From positions 35,650,001-35,714,000 of the forward strand of contig OZ231126.1 in the NCBI GenBank assembly GCA_965153355.1: 64,000 nt of DNA. Direction: 5' to 3'. This stretch comes from Flaccisagitta enflata. Lineage: Eukaryota; Chaetognatha; Sagittoidea; Aphragmophora. Each line of letters starts with the position of its first letter. Within the stretch, counting starts at the first letter, position 1. The notes under the pieces were generated by a model, which saw only the letters and a program-made list of their open reading frames with translations, was not told where the DNA came from and did not search any database. The position numbers and the translations under genes are program-made. Shown piece by piece: positions 33,814 to 45,670 of the stretch.

Positions 33814-36800
33814 TAGTTATACCAGGCCAAACGTCAGTTTAAAAGTGTGCTCTTGCATCGTCTTTCTCTCGATTCCTTTTCCTCACCTTAGTCTTTTGTT
33901 TGTTGATATTCTTCCTGCGCTTGATCGACTTATGCTTCCCCGGTTTCCTTCCTCGCCTTGACTGAAATGAGAAAAATCAATTAAATATCTAAAGTTTTAA
34001 CTTGGTAGCAATTTTGGGGAATGACTAGGGGAAGCAGAAAAATACTTGATTGAGGACTGAACTGAAAAATGTCTAGTTTATTACAACAATGCATAAGAAC
34101 GCGCTTTTTAACAAGGGAGACAAAAAAAGAGCATTACTGAAAGATTAAATGAGAGATCGGAAAAAAAAGAAGGAACAAATGGAACAAGTAACGCGGAGTC
34201 ACATTCCACACCCCATGCCCCCCCCACTAAAACGCATACCCCCCCAAAAAAAACACATCTAAAACACTCGTTTTTCGACTTATGCGTTACTGACGGACCT
34301 ACGGACAAACAGACCGACGGACGGACGGACGGACAAAGCCTTTTATAGAGTTGCGTGTCCGCAACTAAAAAGATTAAAAAAAAACAAATGGTGAGAGCGC
34401 CCAAAATGTTAAAGGGTTTAGTGAAAGCTTATATCATTTAGAACATGCTTTATATTGTGCAACTTATCACTATTGATTAATCAGTAAAAACAAACTGGAA
34501 ATCATGAATTTTCTGCGCTCCCTGTCAGCAGTCGCGCGTTAAATGACAGTTAATCGCAGGACTATTAACGTGTGCGAGAATAGTCGAGTGGGTGACTAGG
34601 TGTGGGTCGCGACTTTGCTCGGGATCCCATATGGTGGCCATTTCGAAAGAAAACAAGCCCGACCGGGCCACGATGCGTCCGGACTGTTACTCTCCGTGTA
34701 TTGAACATGTGACATGAATCAAGAGAGAGATGGACGAACTGACAGATGAACGACGGAGTAGTAAAGGCGACTCTCAAAACATGTTTGTCGATCGTTTGAT
34801 TCAGTATAGGATCTCACCGAGGCCAAAAACAGCCGAGAAACGCGGTTTTTGCACAGGCGTTACGGACCGACGGACCGATGGACGGACCGACAGACCCTCT
34901 TGTAGAGATGCGAGGACGCATCTAAAAAAGGACTTTTTTGGGAGGAACTAATCGTTTTGACATCTGGCCCATCGAGACCGAGGGACGACCTCCGCCTGAG
35001 GTGTGGGACCATTCTACACATGAACGCTAAAGTGGAGGTGAGAAGGTCCCCCTCCCCATCCACGATAAAATTTCTTACCAAAAATTGTTTTGAGCCAAGT
35101 TTGTTGTGTGTTTGTGGGGGAGAGGGGGGGTTCTAAAACTTTTGGCGCCTCCTCATCTTTAAATCAAGTTTTTTAGCGTCTATTTGTAACGAGCTTTTCA
35201 TCGAAGTCCCCGTAGTTTTTTAGTTGTATGGTTTTCATTTCGCTTTTATTTTCCACGTGCAATAATAGATTCTGACAAGTGATAAATCATCATGCCCCAG
35301 AGTGTCTACGAATGTGCACGTGCACGGCAAACGCTTCGCTAGATTTCCTCTTGTCGGGGGCAGTTCAATAGAATTGATAGACGTTAAGGGAGTTAGTATA
35401 TAGATGGTGCTATTCTGACTGAAAATCAGTTTGCAGTAGTGAGCGCATTAAATTGTAATGATGAGATTAAAAGAGTAGAAATAAACTGTAGGGTGTGGCC
35501 GTGCACGAAGTACTGTTGAACTCAATACATCTGGGTTAGGTTCTATGCATTGCAAACGTCGGCCCTCTCGAAAAATCGGGAAAAAAAGTCGAAGTCCGTC
35601 TTCGAATTTTTTACATATTCTAGAGAATCATGGTTTTCATATTCTTTTTAAAAAACTTGATCAAATATTTGAGGCCTCCAATGAAATTGATAATTCTCTT
35701 TCATTTGGCGCCAAGCAGAATGTTCTAGGACAAATATTTTTGGAATTTTGATTTCTTAAAGATGTTTCAACGGAAAATTCAAATTGAATTTTTTTCATTT
35801 TGTATGATTTTGAGTAGGATTAATAAAAAGTGTATTGATGTTATTTTGAGCATGCAAATACAAAAAAAAAAAAACATATTCATGAGCATAACTGCTCATC
35901 TGTCTTTTTTTTTCTGATTCCAAATAGGATAAGGGAATAAATATTTTGATACATATTTGAGTATGCAAATATAAGAAAGCATGTCACTAAGCATAGCTGC
36001 TCATCTTCAAGAGTGTTTTTGAGTATTCTAGCTCATTTAGCTGGTTCAGCTTAATCTTTTTTTCTGATTTTAAATGGGGTCAATAAATGTTTTGATATAA
36101 GCATGCAAATATAAGAAAGCATGTCAGTGAGCGTAAATGATTATCTGGTTGAGTGATTTTAAGTATTTCAGCTCATCTAGCTTGTTTGGCTCAGTCTTAT
36201 TTTTCTCTGATTTTCAGTGCAATCAATAGATACAATTGCCTTTAAAATAACAAGACCAACACCTATAAGTTGAGTGCGAGACTTACAGATTGAGTTAGAA
36301 TGACTTAGAATGACTTAAAATGACTTAGTATACCCTAAAATAACTTAAAATGACTTAAAGAAATAAAATTGATAAAAAAAAGTAAAATGGGGACCGACCG
36401 ACCAACCAACCAACCAACCGACCGACCGACGAATCGACGGACGGACAAAGCGGGGTGTAGAGTTGCGTGCACGCAACTAAAAACATTGCAGTGACTGAAG
36501 ACAAAAACTTGGTGAAAAATGATTTATGCTTACAACTTTTTTCCTCACGGTGACACATGCCATTACTGGTATTCATAGGTGCGCCAACGCATTGGAGTTT
36601 CTGTCTGTTGGTCGGTTAGCCGGTCGGTCACGCACGAGTAAAAACTCCTGACGCATCGTCTTGACCATGTAACCAGCTTTGTTATTTCTGTTTGTGGCAT
36701 GCCATTACTTCAAGAGACCGACTTTTGTTATCTTTCTAGCACTGAACTCAGTTGCTTTTAACATTTTTCCTATGTTTTTCAAGGACCTACTTTTCGGTCT

Positions 36801-39003
36801 GCGGTGGCACAAAGCTCTATTGTAAGAGGTTGTCACTGTCGGTCGGTCGATTATTCCATCAAGCCTATGCTAGTTTCTGGTCCAGTTGTGCCGGGCGCCT
36901 CTGCTGGCATTTCGACCTCTTAACCGTTCTGCAGTCTGCACATTCGCATTTTTTTAGTCCCGTTTAGATACGGTTTAGATGCGTTTAATTACGTTTAGAT
37001 GCGACTCAGTAACCCGCTATGTCGGTTAGTCGGTTGGTCAGTACGTCCCATGAACCGCCCCAAACTTTGACGCTGACTCTCACCAATCTTACCATGGTTG
37101 AGGCTTGGTAAAAAAACATCCCATGCAAAATTTCAGGCCTCTGGTACAGCAGGAACCTTTGTCAGGGTGACCATGAAGTTTCCATAGAAACCTATGGCAG
37201 AGACAAAATTTGCATAATAGAAATATTGATTCCAATGCTAATTCAATATAAACTTCAACCTAACCCTGACAAAGGTTCCTGCTATCTCAGAGGCCCAAAA
37301 TTTTGCATGGAATGTTTTTTTAACAAGCCTCAACTGTCACACATTGCTTTTTCGGTGTTTTCAGTTTTTGCATCACTGCCCCTGCTCAAAAACTTTGTGG
37401 GCCTTTTTCATCACAGCCCCTGCCCACCCGCACGCGACTTAGGTAGTCGTGTACCCAAACTTGTTCTTTGTCATCCCGATTATCAGGCCCTGTCAGATTT
37501 TTGCGTTCACTTTCAGCCACTTAGAAGACTAAAAATAGATCAGAAGAATTTTTTTTCCAACAAAAACAAAAAAATTGTGAAACGCAAAGAACTTCTTGCG
37601 GGAAAAATGACGTATGAGAGCATGAAGCAAAGCGCAATCCGGACGACACGATGATAACAAGACATGACATGAAAATGACGTGACTCACATAAAATGAAAA
37701 AAAAACACAATGTAAATTAAAAAAGAATTGAAAATGATGATGAAGGCTGACTCGCCTGATGCTTCTCTTGTTTCTGCGTGAGTCGCGTATCGTAGCGCCG
37801 ACTGTGCCGGCAGAACCGACTCGTGGCATTTTTCCAAGCTTTACAGGCCCAGTTTGATGAATAGCAAGTTATGCATATGATGGTTTTTCTCAACACAACA
37901 GCACGAAAGATTCTCAGAAACTGGCGAGTTAGAAAATGGTTACTTTAAAACATCATTCTTGGGGCCAAAGCGAGAAAATGATAAATGTTCAACGATTTTG
38001 CGCGTCTTGACTGTCCGCAAAACGCGCATTCAGGCCAAACCACTCTTGCGTGCGCGTGCGTGCGCGTGGGTGCGAGCGTCGTGCGTGCGTGAAGGGATGA
38101 CAGAAGAGCCATCAGCTGCGGTGGTTGAATGGAATGATAGAAATAAGAAAAGAGGATATATAGGAAGAGAGAAAATAAAGAGGCGGGGAAGAAGAAAGAA
38201 GAGATAAAAAGAAAGTGGGATTGAAGGAGGAAAAAATCGATGATGGTTTCGTTCTGTCCAATTATTACCCAGAAAGGACAGATGGAAGAATCAAATAGAA
38301 TTTGCTTTAAAAGGAAGTGTGTGGACGGATATTGATATTATGTACATATGTAGATTCTTTCAGCCTGGAAGCCGCTTCAGTTCAGAATTAATCATAGAAA
38401 TATTCACTAAATGTTATTTGATTCATGCTGCGATACGATCCGATAAATTAAAGAAGCGTTTGTTGTTAAATGGAATATATAATGAGGAGCAAACCGTCAG
38501 TAACATCAAACACATCCGCGTGTGGGAAAAGCAGGGAGAAATAATCGATATATATATATTGAGTCTTGGCGAAGATGTACCCGTACTGAACCTGCCACAG
38601 TCATTTTATGCTCCAGCAAAATCATCAGCGTAAAAAATCTTTGCCCGGAATTCGAATTCGATCTATTTCTACTTGAGTTATACTTATAGAATAATTAATT
38701 TCAGCCAGATGTTTTTGGGCAGGAATGCTCAATGCTAAAACATTTGTCAAGGATGGTAATCGATATTCAGCTTTAGCTGACCTAAACGTTTCCACTTACA
38801 ACACTCCCTGGTTAGATCAGAGTGATGATTACAGTGGCTCTCTTTCAATGCTACACTAACCTGTTTCTTTTGACTTGCCGGCGCGACTCTTCTCGGCGTA
38901 AAGTCACGCCTACGTTTCCGGCCGAGTGCGGGATTGGCATATTCGCGCGAATTTAATGGACTCTCAAATGGGAAATCGGGTTCTGCGCGTGTCACCAAGA
39001 CAG
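32947..39003 (-). CDS. Ser/Pro-rich protein with C-terminal membrane segment (4 exons, 5' end not found)
   Basis: Exons in transcript order: 39003-38861, 37838-37756, 33961-33887, 33580-32947. Phases agree at every junction (0, 2, 2), giving ~310 residues without a secure start. The first exon reads FPFESPLNSREYANPALG then a basic stretch RKRRRDFTPRR; the second LGKMPRVGSAGTVGATIRD; the third is an exact 75-nt exon with excellent splice sites. The last exon holds SRPSSRPSSRPPSS, a Pro/Ala/Ser-rich region, an acidic patch EDDVDDVDV and, close to the end, VGFFLFFGINGLLIGYLVPM, a hydrophobic helix, followed by a short tail and stop. It could be tail-anchored, or the terminal hydrophobic stretch could be the first helix of a longer protein if a weak donor near 32965 is used. 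No family recognised. The splice between exons 2 and 3 needs a GC donor (CAG/GCGAGT); alternatively the second exon is where translation begins (ATG at 37829). Confidence 0.55.
33692..33815. repeat. (AAC)n microsatellite in intron
   Basis: AAC triplets with a block of ACGACA units at 33751-33780, in the short intron between the last two exons of the minus-strand gene. Confidence 0.95.
33887..33961 (-). CDS. 75-nt internal exon of the Ser/Pro-rich membrane protein gene
   Basis: TTTCTCATTTCAG precedes it and CTAAG/GTGAGG follows. Of three frames one has a stop; the frame consistent with the next exon reads QGEEGNRGSISRSSAGRIS. It is a phase 2-2 symmetric exon, so it could be skipped without frame change. 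Confidence 0.65.
34182..34366 (+). mobile_element. HINE-like element, AGTTGCG subfamily
   Basis: Starts AACAAGTAACGCGGAGTCAC, corresponding to the AACAAG...CGCGGGGTCACAATATCG end of this subfamily, but the subterminal repeat is decayed. The hairpin end AGTTGCG-TGTC-CGCAACT lies at 34349-34366, preceded by GACGGACN repeats and GCCTTTTATAG. Confidence 0.7.
34651..34923 (+). mobile_element. HINE-like element, AGATGCG subfamily
   Basis: Begins AAACAAGCCCGACCGGGCC, then GATGCGTCC at 34672-34680. It ends with the hairpin AGATGCG-AGGA-CGCATCT at 34906-34923 after GACN repeats and CTCTTGTAG. The interior (including AAACATGTTTTGAGAG in inverse) matches the copy at 14288-14589. Confidence 0.85.
34925..35790. 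other. Intron of the minus-strand gene, unassigned
   Basis: Mixed-composition sequence with no exon or repeat family recognised on either strand. Confidence 0.35.
35800..36240. repeat. Three diverged tandem copies of a ~130-bp unit
   Basis: The marker GCATGCAAATA-AAAGCATGTCA, followed by GAGCATAACTGCTCATCT-type sequence and a TTTTTCTGATTTTAAAT segment, occurs near 35850, 35968 and 36103. Copies are diverged and incomplete. Confidence 0.55.
36248..36478 (+). mobile_element. HINE-like element, AGTTGCG subfamily with 10-bp core repeats
   Basis: Begins AACAAGACCAACACCTATA, then AGTTGAGTGCG (36268-36278). The core is a TGACTTAAAA/TGACTTAGAA minisatellite. It ends with CAACCAACCGACC repeats, GCGGGGTGTAG and the hairpin AGTTGCGTGCACGCAACT (36461-36478). 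Its start equals that of the 19462-21388 copy except for the changed subterminal repeat. Confidence 0.8.
36990..37470 (-). mobile_element. Diverged HINE-like element containing a palindromic element
   Basis: Left part: GATGCGACTCAGTAACCCGC and TCGGTTAGTCGGTTGG, a decayed hairpin end. Right part: CTGCCCACCCGCACGCGACT at ~37424, with AACTTGTT. Between them, 37038-37345 is the palindromic element also found (split) at 19175-21462. Either the palindrome inserted in the HINE-like copy or two elements lie side by side. Confidence 0.5.
37756..37838 (-). CDS. Second exon of the Ser/Pro-rich membrane protein gene, GC donor
   Basis: Possible acceptor GGGCCTGTAAAG (weak pyrimidine tract) and apparent donor ATCAG/GCGAGT. 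In frame it reads LGKMPRVGSAGTVGATIRDS then RRNKRSI, phase 0 to 2, fitting both neighbours. The internal ATG at 37829 could also be the translation start. GC-AG introns are a known minor class with otherwise strong donor consensus, as here. Confidence 0.45.
37845..38860. other. Intron of the minus-strand gene, unassigned
   Basis: 38042-38100 is a (GCGTGC)n-like purine-pyrimidine alternation. An open frame of ~105 codons on the plus strand (38319-38633) has no recognisable domain and no splice or codon-use support, so I do not call it. Confidence 0.4.
38861..39003 (-). CDS. Upstream exon of the Ser/Pro-rich membrane protein gene
   Basis: The donor is AAACAG/GTTAGT. The acceptor is either TTATCTGAAG (exon from 39003) or CACGCGCAG (exon from 38978), both in the same phase. 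The frame reads VTRAEPDFPFESPLNSREYA then NPALGRKRRRDFTPRRVAPA. G/C-rich third positions suggest coding. Confidence 0.5.
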
Positions 39004-39140
39004 CTTCAGATAAGAATACAACACAAACTTCTCTCTCTTTTCATTTCATCGAGAGGTCTTTTCTTTTTCATTTGTTCTTTCAATGGCTTTTAAATTCCAG
39101 TGACATCTGCCAAAGTAATCAAGAGTCGTATGAAGGTACA

Positions 39141-39190
39141 GTTGAACCCCGCTGTAACGGACCCGCCACGAACTGAATTCCGCCTAGTAT
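39141..39190. mobile_element. Pogo/Tigger-like terminal repeat fragment
   Basis: TACAGTTGAACCCCGCTGTA followed by ACGGACC resembles the CAGTTGAACCTCGTTATAACGGA-type ends of pogo/Tigger elements. Only one end and ~50 bp are recognisable. Confidence 0.35.
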
Positions 39191-39404
39191 AGTAAATGCA
39201 AATTATAGTCCCTTCAGTTTGTTTCTTTTTATTTCTGTATAAGATTTTTAAGTTTTTTGAAATCCGCGAAATGTTAAAGGGCCGCTGGCGACAAGTTTCA
39301 ATTCCGTCATGGTTTTAAGCCCGACAGGGTTTATAACTTTTTCAAAAAATTTTTTTTTAACATAGTTGTTCCAGCCTATATTGATAAATCTTACCCCAAT
39401 CATG

Positions 39405-40365
39405 CTTTTGGGCAGCGGCCCAATGACCTATGATTCCACACAGGTCAATTTTTACGATCTGATGTTTTTTCCTCGTCCCCCCACACCTCAAATCAGGCCT
39501 CTCAGAGCCAAAATAGTCGCAAAAGCGTTAGATGGTCAGCGGTACCCGTGCCCTGCTTAGGTAAGTCATGATTGTAGTTGAGGGTGGGAGCAGGGCAGCG
39601 GCCCCAAAGGGGTCGATGACCTATGCTTTCACACAGGGGAATATTCTCCTCCTTCTACTCCTCCTCCGTCCTCCCTCCCCCAACCTCCAGGCCCAAATTT
39701 CAGCCTCGAGGCCCATATTCCAGCCTGGAGGCCTAAATCGCAGTCTTGAGGCCCAAATCCCTTGAGGCTGGAATTTTGACCTTGAAGATGGAATTTTGGC
39801 CTAAAGATGGGATTTGGGCCTTGAGGTTGAGATTTGGGCCTTAAGACTGGGATTTGGGTCTCAAGGCTGGGATATGAGCCTCGAGGCTGAGATATGGGCC
39901 TGGAGGTTGGGGGTGGGCGACGAAGAAGGAGGAGAAGAAGGAGAAAATTGCCCTGTGTGAAAGCATAGGTCATCAACCCTTTCGGGGCCGCTGCCCAAGT
40001 AGACCTCTCAGACCCAAAATCTGGCCTCTCAGACCCCAAATTAGCCTTCTTAGAGCCCAAACTAGGCATCTTAGGCGGTCAGGCTTCAAATCAAGCCTCT
40101 CCAATCCCAAATCAGGCTATTAGGAACCCAGATTAGGCCTCTCAGACCAAAAATCGAGACTCTTGGACCCCAAATCAGGCCTCTCAGATCAGAAATCTGG
40201 TCTTTCAGACCCCAAATAAGGCCTCCCAGACCCAAAATCAGGCCTTTAGGACTCCAAATCAAGCCCAAATCATTTCTCTCCCACCTTAAATCAGTATGTC
40301 TGGACCCCACAAGCCTGTGTGGAAACATAGGTAATTGGCCTCTCTGGGGCCGCTACCTTATTACC
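39405..40365. mobile_element. GGGCAGCGG-ended element with a nested second copy
   Basis: Outer ends: GGGCAGCGGCCCAATGACCT with ATTCCACACAGG on the left and CCTGTGTGGAAACATAGG with GGGGCCGCTACC on the right. A complete second copy, 39592-39998, sits inside. The remainder is a minisatellite of TCAGACCCCAAATCAGGCCTC units (40005-40300). Confidence 0.6.
39592..39998. mobile_element. GGGCAGCGG-ended element, complete 407-bp copy
   Basis: ~46-bp terminal inverted repeats: GGGCAGCGGCCCCAAAGGGG...GCTTTCACACAGGGG at the left, and the inverse (CCCTGTGTGAAAGC...GGGGCCGCTGCCC) at the right. The first 20 bases can fold on themselves (GGCCCC-AA-AGGGG). The core is a minisatellite based on GAGGCCCAAATTTCAGCCTC and its inverse. 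Confidence 0.7.
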
Positions 40366-40418
40366 TCAGCAACACATCAATTATGGAGGTCAATGGGGGC
40401 CTATTTCTCCTGTTTTTA

Positions 40419-41056
40419 GTTGCGGACACGCAACTCTATAAGAGGCTTTGTCCGTCCGTTGGTCCATCCGTCTGTTGGTCCGTCCATCCAAGGAGATCGA
40501 TAGATATTGACCTCAGATCCTAAATCTGAGTCCTTGTGAATTTCCTTATTTTCCATTTACATGGGGCCGGTCTGAGGGTAGTAAAGGCATGGGTTCTAGC
40601 TTGAATTTGGTCCTGAAAGATACCTTGGCGTATGCACATAACTCTGTTAATCTCATTGACCAAAATTTTGAACTTCTTAGGGGCCCCTAGGGGCCCCCAA
40701 AAAAGCCCTTAATGAGGATATTTTTTTGAAAAAAAAGTGGGGTGCAATTGATAGGAAATTGCTTGATTCGCCTAGATCCAAAATCTTGTAATTTCACTTT
40801 AAAAAAAAAAACTTAGAAAATTTTTTTGTCGGCTATATTTTAAAAGAAAGTTTTAAGATTCTCCTGGAATTTTTTCAGCTTGATATGGTTCAAACAAATG
40901 CTCATAACTTTTAAAGTATTTGAGTCTTAGTCTAAGATCGAGTCGATCAGCGGAAATACTTTTTGTGTATGTTTGTATTTGGGGTTGGGGTGGGATGGGG
41001 GCTGGATGCCCCTGCCCACCCGTCTGCAACGATATTGTGACCCCTCTTCACTTGTT
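40419..41056 (-). mobile_element. HINE-like element, AGTTGCG subfamily, ~640 bp
   Basis: Hairpin AGTTGCG-GACA-CGCAACT at 40419-40436 and CTATAAGAGGCTTTGTCC with GTCN repeats. The far end has CTGCCCACCC, GTCTGCAAC (41022-41030) and GATATTGTGACCCC before CTTGTTCTTTTT. The interior is AT-rich. Confidence 0.8.
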
Positions 41057-41080
41057 CTTTTTCTTATCTTTTTCTTTTTA

Positions 41081-41341
41081 AGTTGCAGACACGCAACTCT
41101 ATAAGAGGCTTTGTCCGTCCATTGGTCCATCCGTTCAAGGACATCAAGACGAAAAGTGGAATTTCAATTTCAACTTCTTTTATTCCAAATGATGGAGATT
41201 ATATGATACAAGTGGAAAAACAAGTGTTTTAGGTACTTTTTGTGTGTTTGTGTGTGGCTTTAGGGATGGGGTATGAATAGGGGTTGGACGCTCCTGCCCA
41301 CCCGTCCGCAACGATATTGTGACCCCGCGTCACTTATTTTT
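41081..41341 (-). mobile_element. HINE-like element, AGTTGCG subfamily, ~260 bp
   Basis: Hairpin AGTTGCAGACACGCAACT (41081-41098; one unpaired position). The far end has CTGCCCACCC, GTCCGCAAC (41304-41312) and GATATTGTGACCCCGCG. It lies 25 bp from the similar copy ending at 41056. Confidence 0.8.
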
Positions 41342-41770
<429 letters not shown>

Positions 41771-42111
41771 CCAAGATCGAATTCACGTTGCTCTGTACAG
41801 TGTGCATTTGGACTAGTGATATGGAAAGAATTTCAATTTATTTCTCCAATAATGAGTAAAAGGCACTGTAGCTGTACTTCATTTTTTGTTCTGATTTGTT
41901 TTGTTTCGATTTTCCATTTCTTTTTTGTTTTCGTATTGCTTTATGTTTTCTTCTTGTTTTTTTTTTTTAATGTTCTGAACTTATTCGCGGTTGTAAATCT
42001 TTCATCGCGCTGACCGTTTCGTGACACAAGTCTAAATAAGAAACAAACAACGTTGTCGTGTTCAGTTAAACACTCTTTTATTTCCAATTACATAATGAAA
42101 GCAAGGAAACT

Positions 42112-42172
<61 letters not shown>

Positions 42173-42200
42173 AGAGAGAGAGAGAGAGAGAGAGAGAGAT
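42112..42200. repeat. (GA)n microsatellite
   Basis: Two GA blocks separated by GATAAAGA. Confidence 0.95.
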
Positions 42201-42410
42201 AAACGCGAATAAAGCACGCACTGAACGCTTACGAACGCAGCGTCGTCCTCTCAGCATCTGCCTCACGCTTGCTTCAGTCGCTTTTAACAAAAAGTATATT
42301 TATTTTAAGTAGGAACGGAGGCTAAAACTTTTCTCCAAGCTTGCATGCGACCTCATTTCTCCTAGCATTTTAGTCGTAGTAAACATTCTAAGAGGGAAAA
42401 AACATTTAAG

Positions 42411-42793
42411 GTCGCGAACACGCGACTCCATAATAAGCTAGATGTGCCCCAGCTATGGTTAACCTTTTTGCGCCCCTGCCCACCCGCAGGCGTCTTGGGT
42501 AGCTGCGTATACAGCCTCTTTAAATGCGTCATCGCATCTCCACAAGAGGGTCTGTCCGTCGGTTGGTCGGTCAGTCTGTCAGTCTGCCCGTATGTATGTC
42601 CGTCAAAAATTTTCCATTATCATGATGATCGCGGCGAATGACGCATCTTGTTACCCAATCGGGCTTTTTAGGTGCGACAAAGCACCTCTATAACTGGCTG
42701 TGTCCGTTGGTCTGTCGGTTGGTCCGTCGGTCGGTAATGCATTCGTTCGACGATCCACACGTCGCACCTATTGGCCTACTTGGCCTTGTTTTC
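42411..42793 (-). mobile_element. Three adjacent HINE-like elements of different subfamilies
   Basis: Copy 1, 42411-42517: hairpin GTCGCG-AACA-CGCGAC; far end CTGCCCACCCGCAGGCGTCT (diverged). Copy 2, 42524-42668: hairpin ATGCG-TCAT-CGCAT; far end GACGCATCT (42640-42648) and CAATCGGGCTTTTT. Copy 3, 42670-42793: hairpin AGGTGC-GACAAA-GCACCT; far end GTCGCACCT (42761-42769) and CTTGGCCTTGTTTT. Each hairpin is complementary to its own far end, not to those of its neighbours. Junctions lie in T/A runs. Confidence 0.8.
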
Positions 42794-43015
42794 CTTAGGT
42801 TTGGCCTCGCATCGTCTCCTGTCACAACACGAAACGATCGATTCAAACATGGATGTGATGAACAATTCGAGACGAAAACAATTTTGATCCAAAGAACCTC
42901 TGGCGTCTTTGGCTGGAGGAAAGGGGGGTTAGGCTGATTTTCAACTGATAAGGTTTTTTGGTTTGCTTTACTGTCAGCTACCTGGTGGCTTGATGGCAGT
43001 TATGTATATATGGTT

Positions 43016-43031
43016 TGATGATGATGCTGAA

Positions 43032-43108
<77 letters not shown>

Positions 43109-43278
43109 GGATGATGATGATGATGATGATGATGACGATGAAATAAAATGGAAGAAAGGCTTAAAGACCAATTTTGATGATGATGATGATGATGATAATG
43201 ATGATGATGATAATGATGATGAGGATGATGATGATGAGGATGATGATGATGAGAATGATGATGATGAGGATGATGATG

Positions 43279-43314
<36 letters not shown>
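43016..43314. repeat. (GAT)n microsatellite
   Basis: GAT triplets in two blocks around a short unique spacer at 43140-43175. Asp and Ser frames are artefacts. Confidence 0.95.
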
Positions 43315-43555
43315 CAGTTAGAGGCACTGAATTGATAATGGTTCTGTCAATCAGAATAGGATGGTAATTTCATTATCACATTGACACAAGTTTCTCGGCC
43401 TTTTAAATGGGTATTCACAGTATATCGATTTTATTTAAAGCAGAATTGCAACTTCGGAGATCAGGGAGGGGAAAGTTTGCTTTAGACGAGCCAAACCCAA
43501 TTTTCTCTGTCCTTTTTTTCAAAGACAAAGAATCAGTGGAAAGCCTTTTTTTGAC

Positions 43556-43736
43556 AAAACAAGGCCGGATACATGGCTACCCAAGTCGCGCGCGGGTGGG
43601 CAGGGGTAGTAATAAAAAGGTTAACCTAAGCATTCTGGCAGGAGCAGTAATGAAAAAACCGCCTGTAAATGCAATCAACCTACCGACCAACCGAGACACA
43701 GACACAACAGTTTTTTAAAGTCGCGCGCACGCGACT
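43556..43736 (+). mobile_element. HINE-like element, AGTCGCG subfamily
   Basis: Begins AAAACAAGGCCGGATACATG, then AGTCGCGCG (43584-43592) and GGGTGGGCAGGGG. The GACN tract is degraded. It ends in hairpin AGTCGCGCGCACGCGACT (43719-43736) and an A-run. Confidence 0.85.
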
Positions 43737-43817
43737 AAAGTTCTCCTTTTGCCGCTCATTGGAATGGGATCTGGAAACGTGATATCATTAGGGTACGTCC
43801 CAAAGCAAAAGCTGGGT

Positions 43818-44012
43818 AAATAAATGAATGAATAAATGATTGAACGAATGAATGGACGAATTAGTGAACAAATGAATGAAAAAATGTCGTAGTGATAGAA
43901 AGAGCAAATGAAAAAATGAATGAATGAATGAATGGATGAAAGAATGAATGAATGAATGAATGAATGAATGAATGAATGAATGAATGAATGAATGAATGAA
44001 TGAATGAATGAA
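43818..44012. repeat. (AATG)n microsatellite
   Basis: About 45 AATG/AATGA units, degraded at the left. Confidence 0.95.
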
Positions 44013-44279
44013 CAAAGAAATTTCTTTGTCCACCCTATCGCAAGGGTCGGTTTACAAAATTTTTGCCCTGGCTAGCAAAGAAATTAAGCTGCAATTACAA
44101 CACGGTCATCGGACCAACGTTGCGTGCGTCGGCTTTTTCAGAAGATAAACAAACAAAGAAACAGCCAGACAGACAGATGACAATTTTTAAGATGACCTAT
44201 GAATTAGCGGTTTACGCTTCCAAGTTTCATCTCTGATGTTCAAAAATATAAGAAAAGCAAAAACAAAATCTTTAAACGA

Positions 44280-44348
44280 CTTTGAAACGGACCGACGGAC
44301 CAATGGATGAACCAAAAAGTGGCTCATACAGTCGCGTAACAGGCGACT
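44280..44348 (+). mobile_element. HINE-like 3' end
   Basis: GGACCGACGGACC, then hairpin AGTCGC-GTAACAG-GCGACT at 44330-44348 and an A-run. The 5' end was not recognised. Confidence 0.6.
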
Positions 44349-44636
44349 AAAAATTGGAATCTGGATAGTTTGGTTGTGAAATAAATCATGGTCATCCGAC
44401 TCATTCGTGTGAAATCGATCGGATTCAACGCGAGAAAAAAATACTTCTGATGTCTTGCCAAAACCCGTGAAGAGAAAAAGAAGCACATTTAGAAAATTAA
44501 ATAGAAATCGTGTTTTTTCTTGTGTTTTTTTTTCTCTCATGTGAAAAAAGAGCCAAGAAAACAGATTCTGGAAGAGGATCGGGCAAAATTTTCCTTCGGG
44601 AAAATCAACGCACGCGCAAGATTTACGTGTGCAATC

Positions 44637-44849
<213 letters not shown>

Positions 44850-44948
44850 GCAGAAATACGGGGGATAAAGAAGGAATAACAAGCAATGCGGGGTTACATG
44901 TAATTACAGCGCGGCGGACGGCATTTTCGCAAGTTTCAACTTGAGTGT

Positions 44949-45022
44949 GACTGACAGACCGACGGACGGGCGGACCCGAGGGACGGACGGACAGTCAAAG
45001 CCTCTGCTAGAGTCGCGACAAA
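44949..45022 (+). mobile_element. Decayed HINE-like 3' end
   Basis: GACGGACGGGCGGACC, GTCAAAGCCTCTGCTAG and AGTCGCGAC, but the second hairpin arm is lost. Confidence 0.5.
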
Positions 45023-45147
45023 AATGAAATAGAGAAGTAGAGAAGTTAGGAGGTGATAAAGAACGCAAAGAAAAAAGACAGAAAAGAAAAAAATAAAGAA
45101 AAGAAAGAAAAAAAAAAAGAAATTTAAAGAAAGAAAGAGAGAGAGGA

Positions 45148-45345
<198 letters not shown>

Positions 45346-45629
45346 ACATGTACACACACATGTACACACACACTCTTATCATTACGGAGACACAGGGGGT
45401 AAAGAAGGGAAAAAAAAGAAAAAGAGAAGATGATTGAAAACGCAAAAAAAAGAAGATAAGAATAAAATGAAAGAAAGAGAGATAGAAAGAAAGAAAAAAA
45501 GAAAAAAGAGGAAAGGCAGAAAGAAAGAGACTAGGAAAGAAAGAGAGTAGGCAGTTTGAGAGCAGAGAGAGAGAGACCCCTAGCCATATGAATGGACCTA
45601 GGGGATGTTTCTTGTCTGACCCATCCCCC

Positions 45630-45670
<41 letters not shown>

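Noticed and set aside
38319-38633. 105-codon plus-strand frame
   Set aside because: Looks somewhat protein-like, but it lies in an intron of the minus-strand gene with no recognised domain, splice site or promoter; kept out for lack of support.
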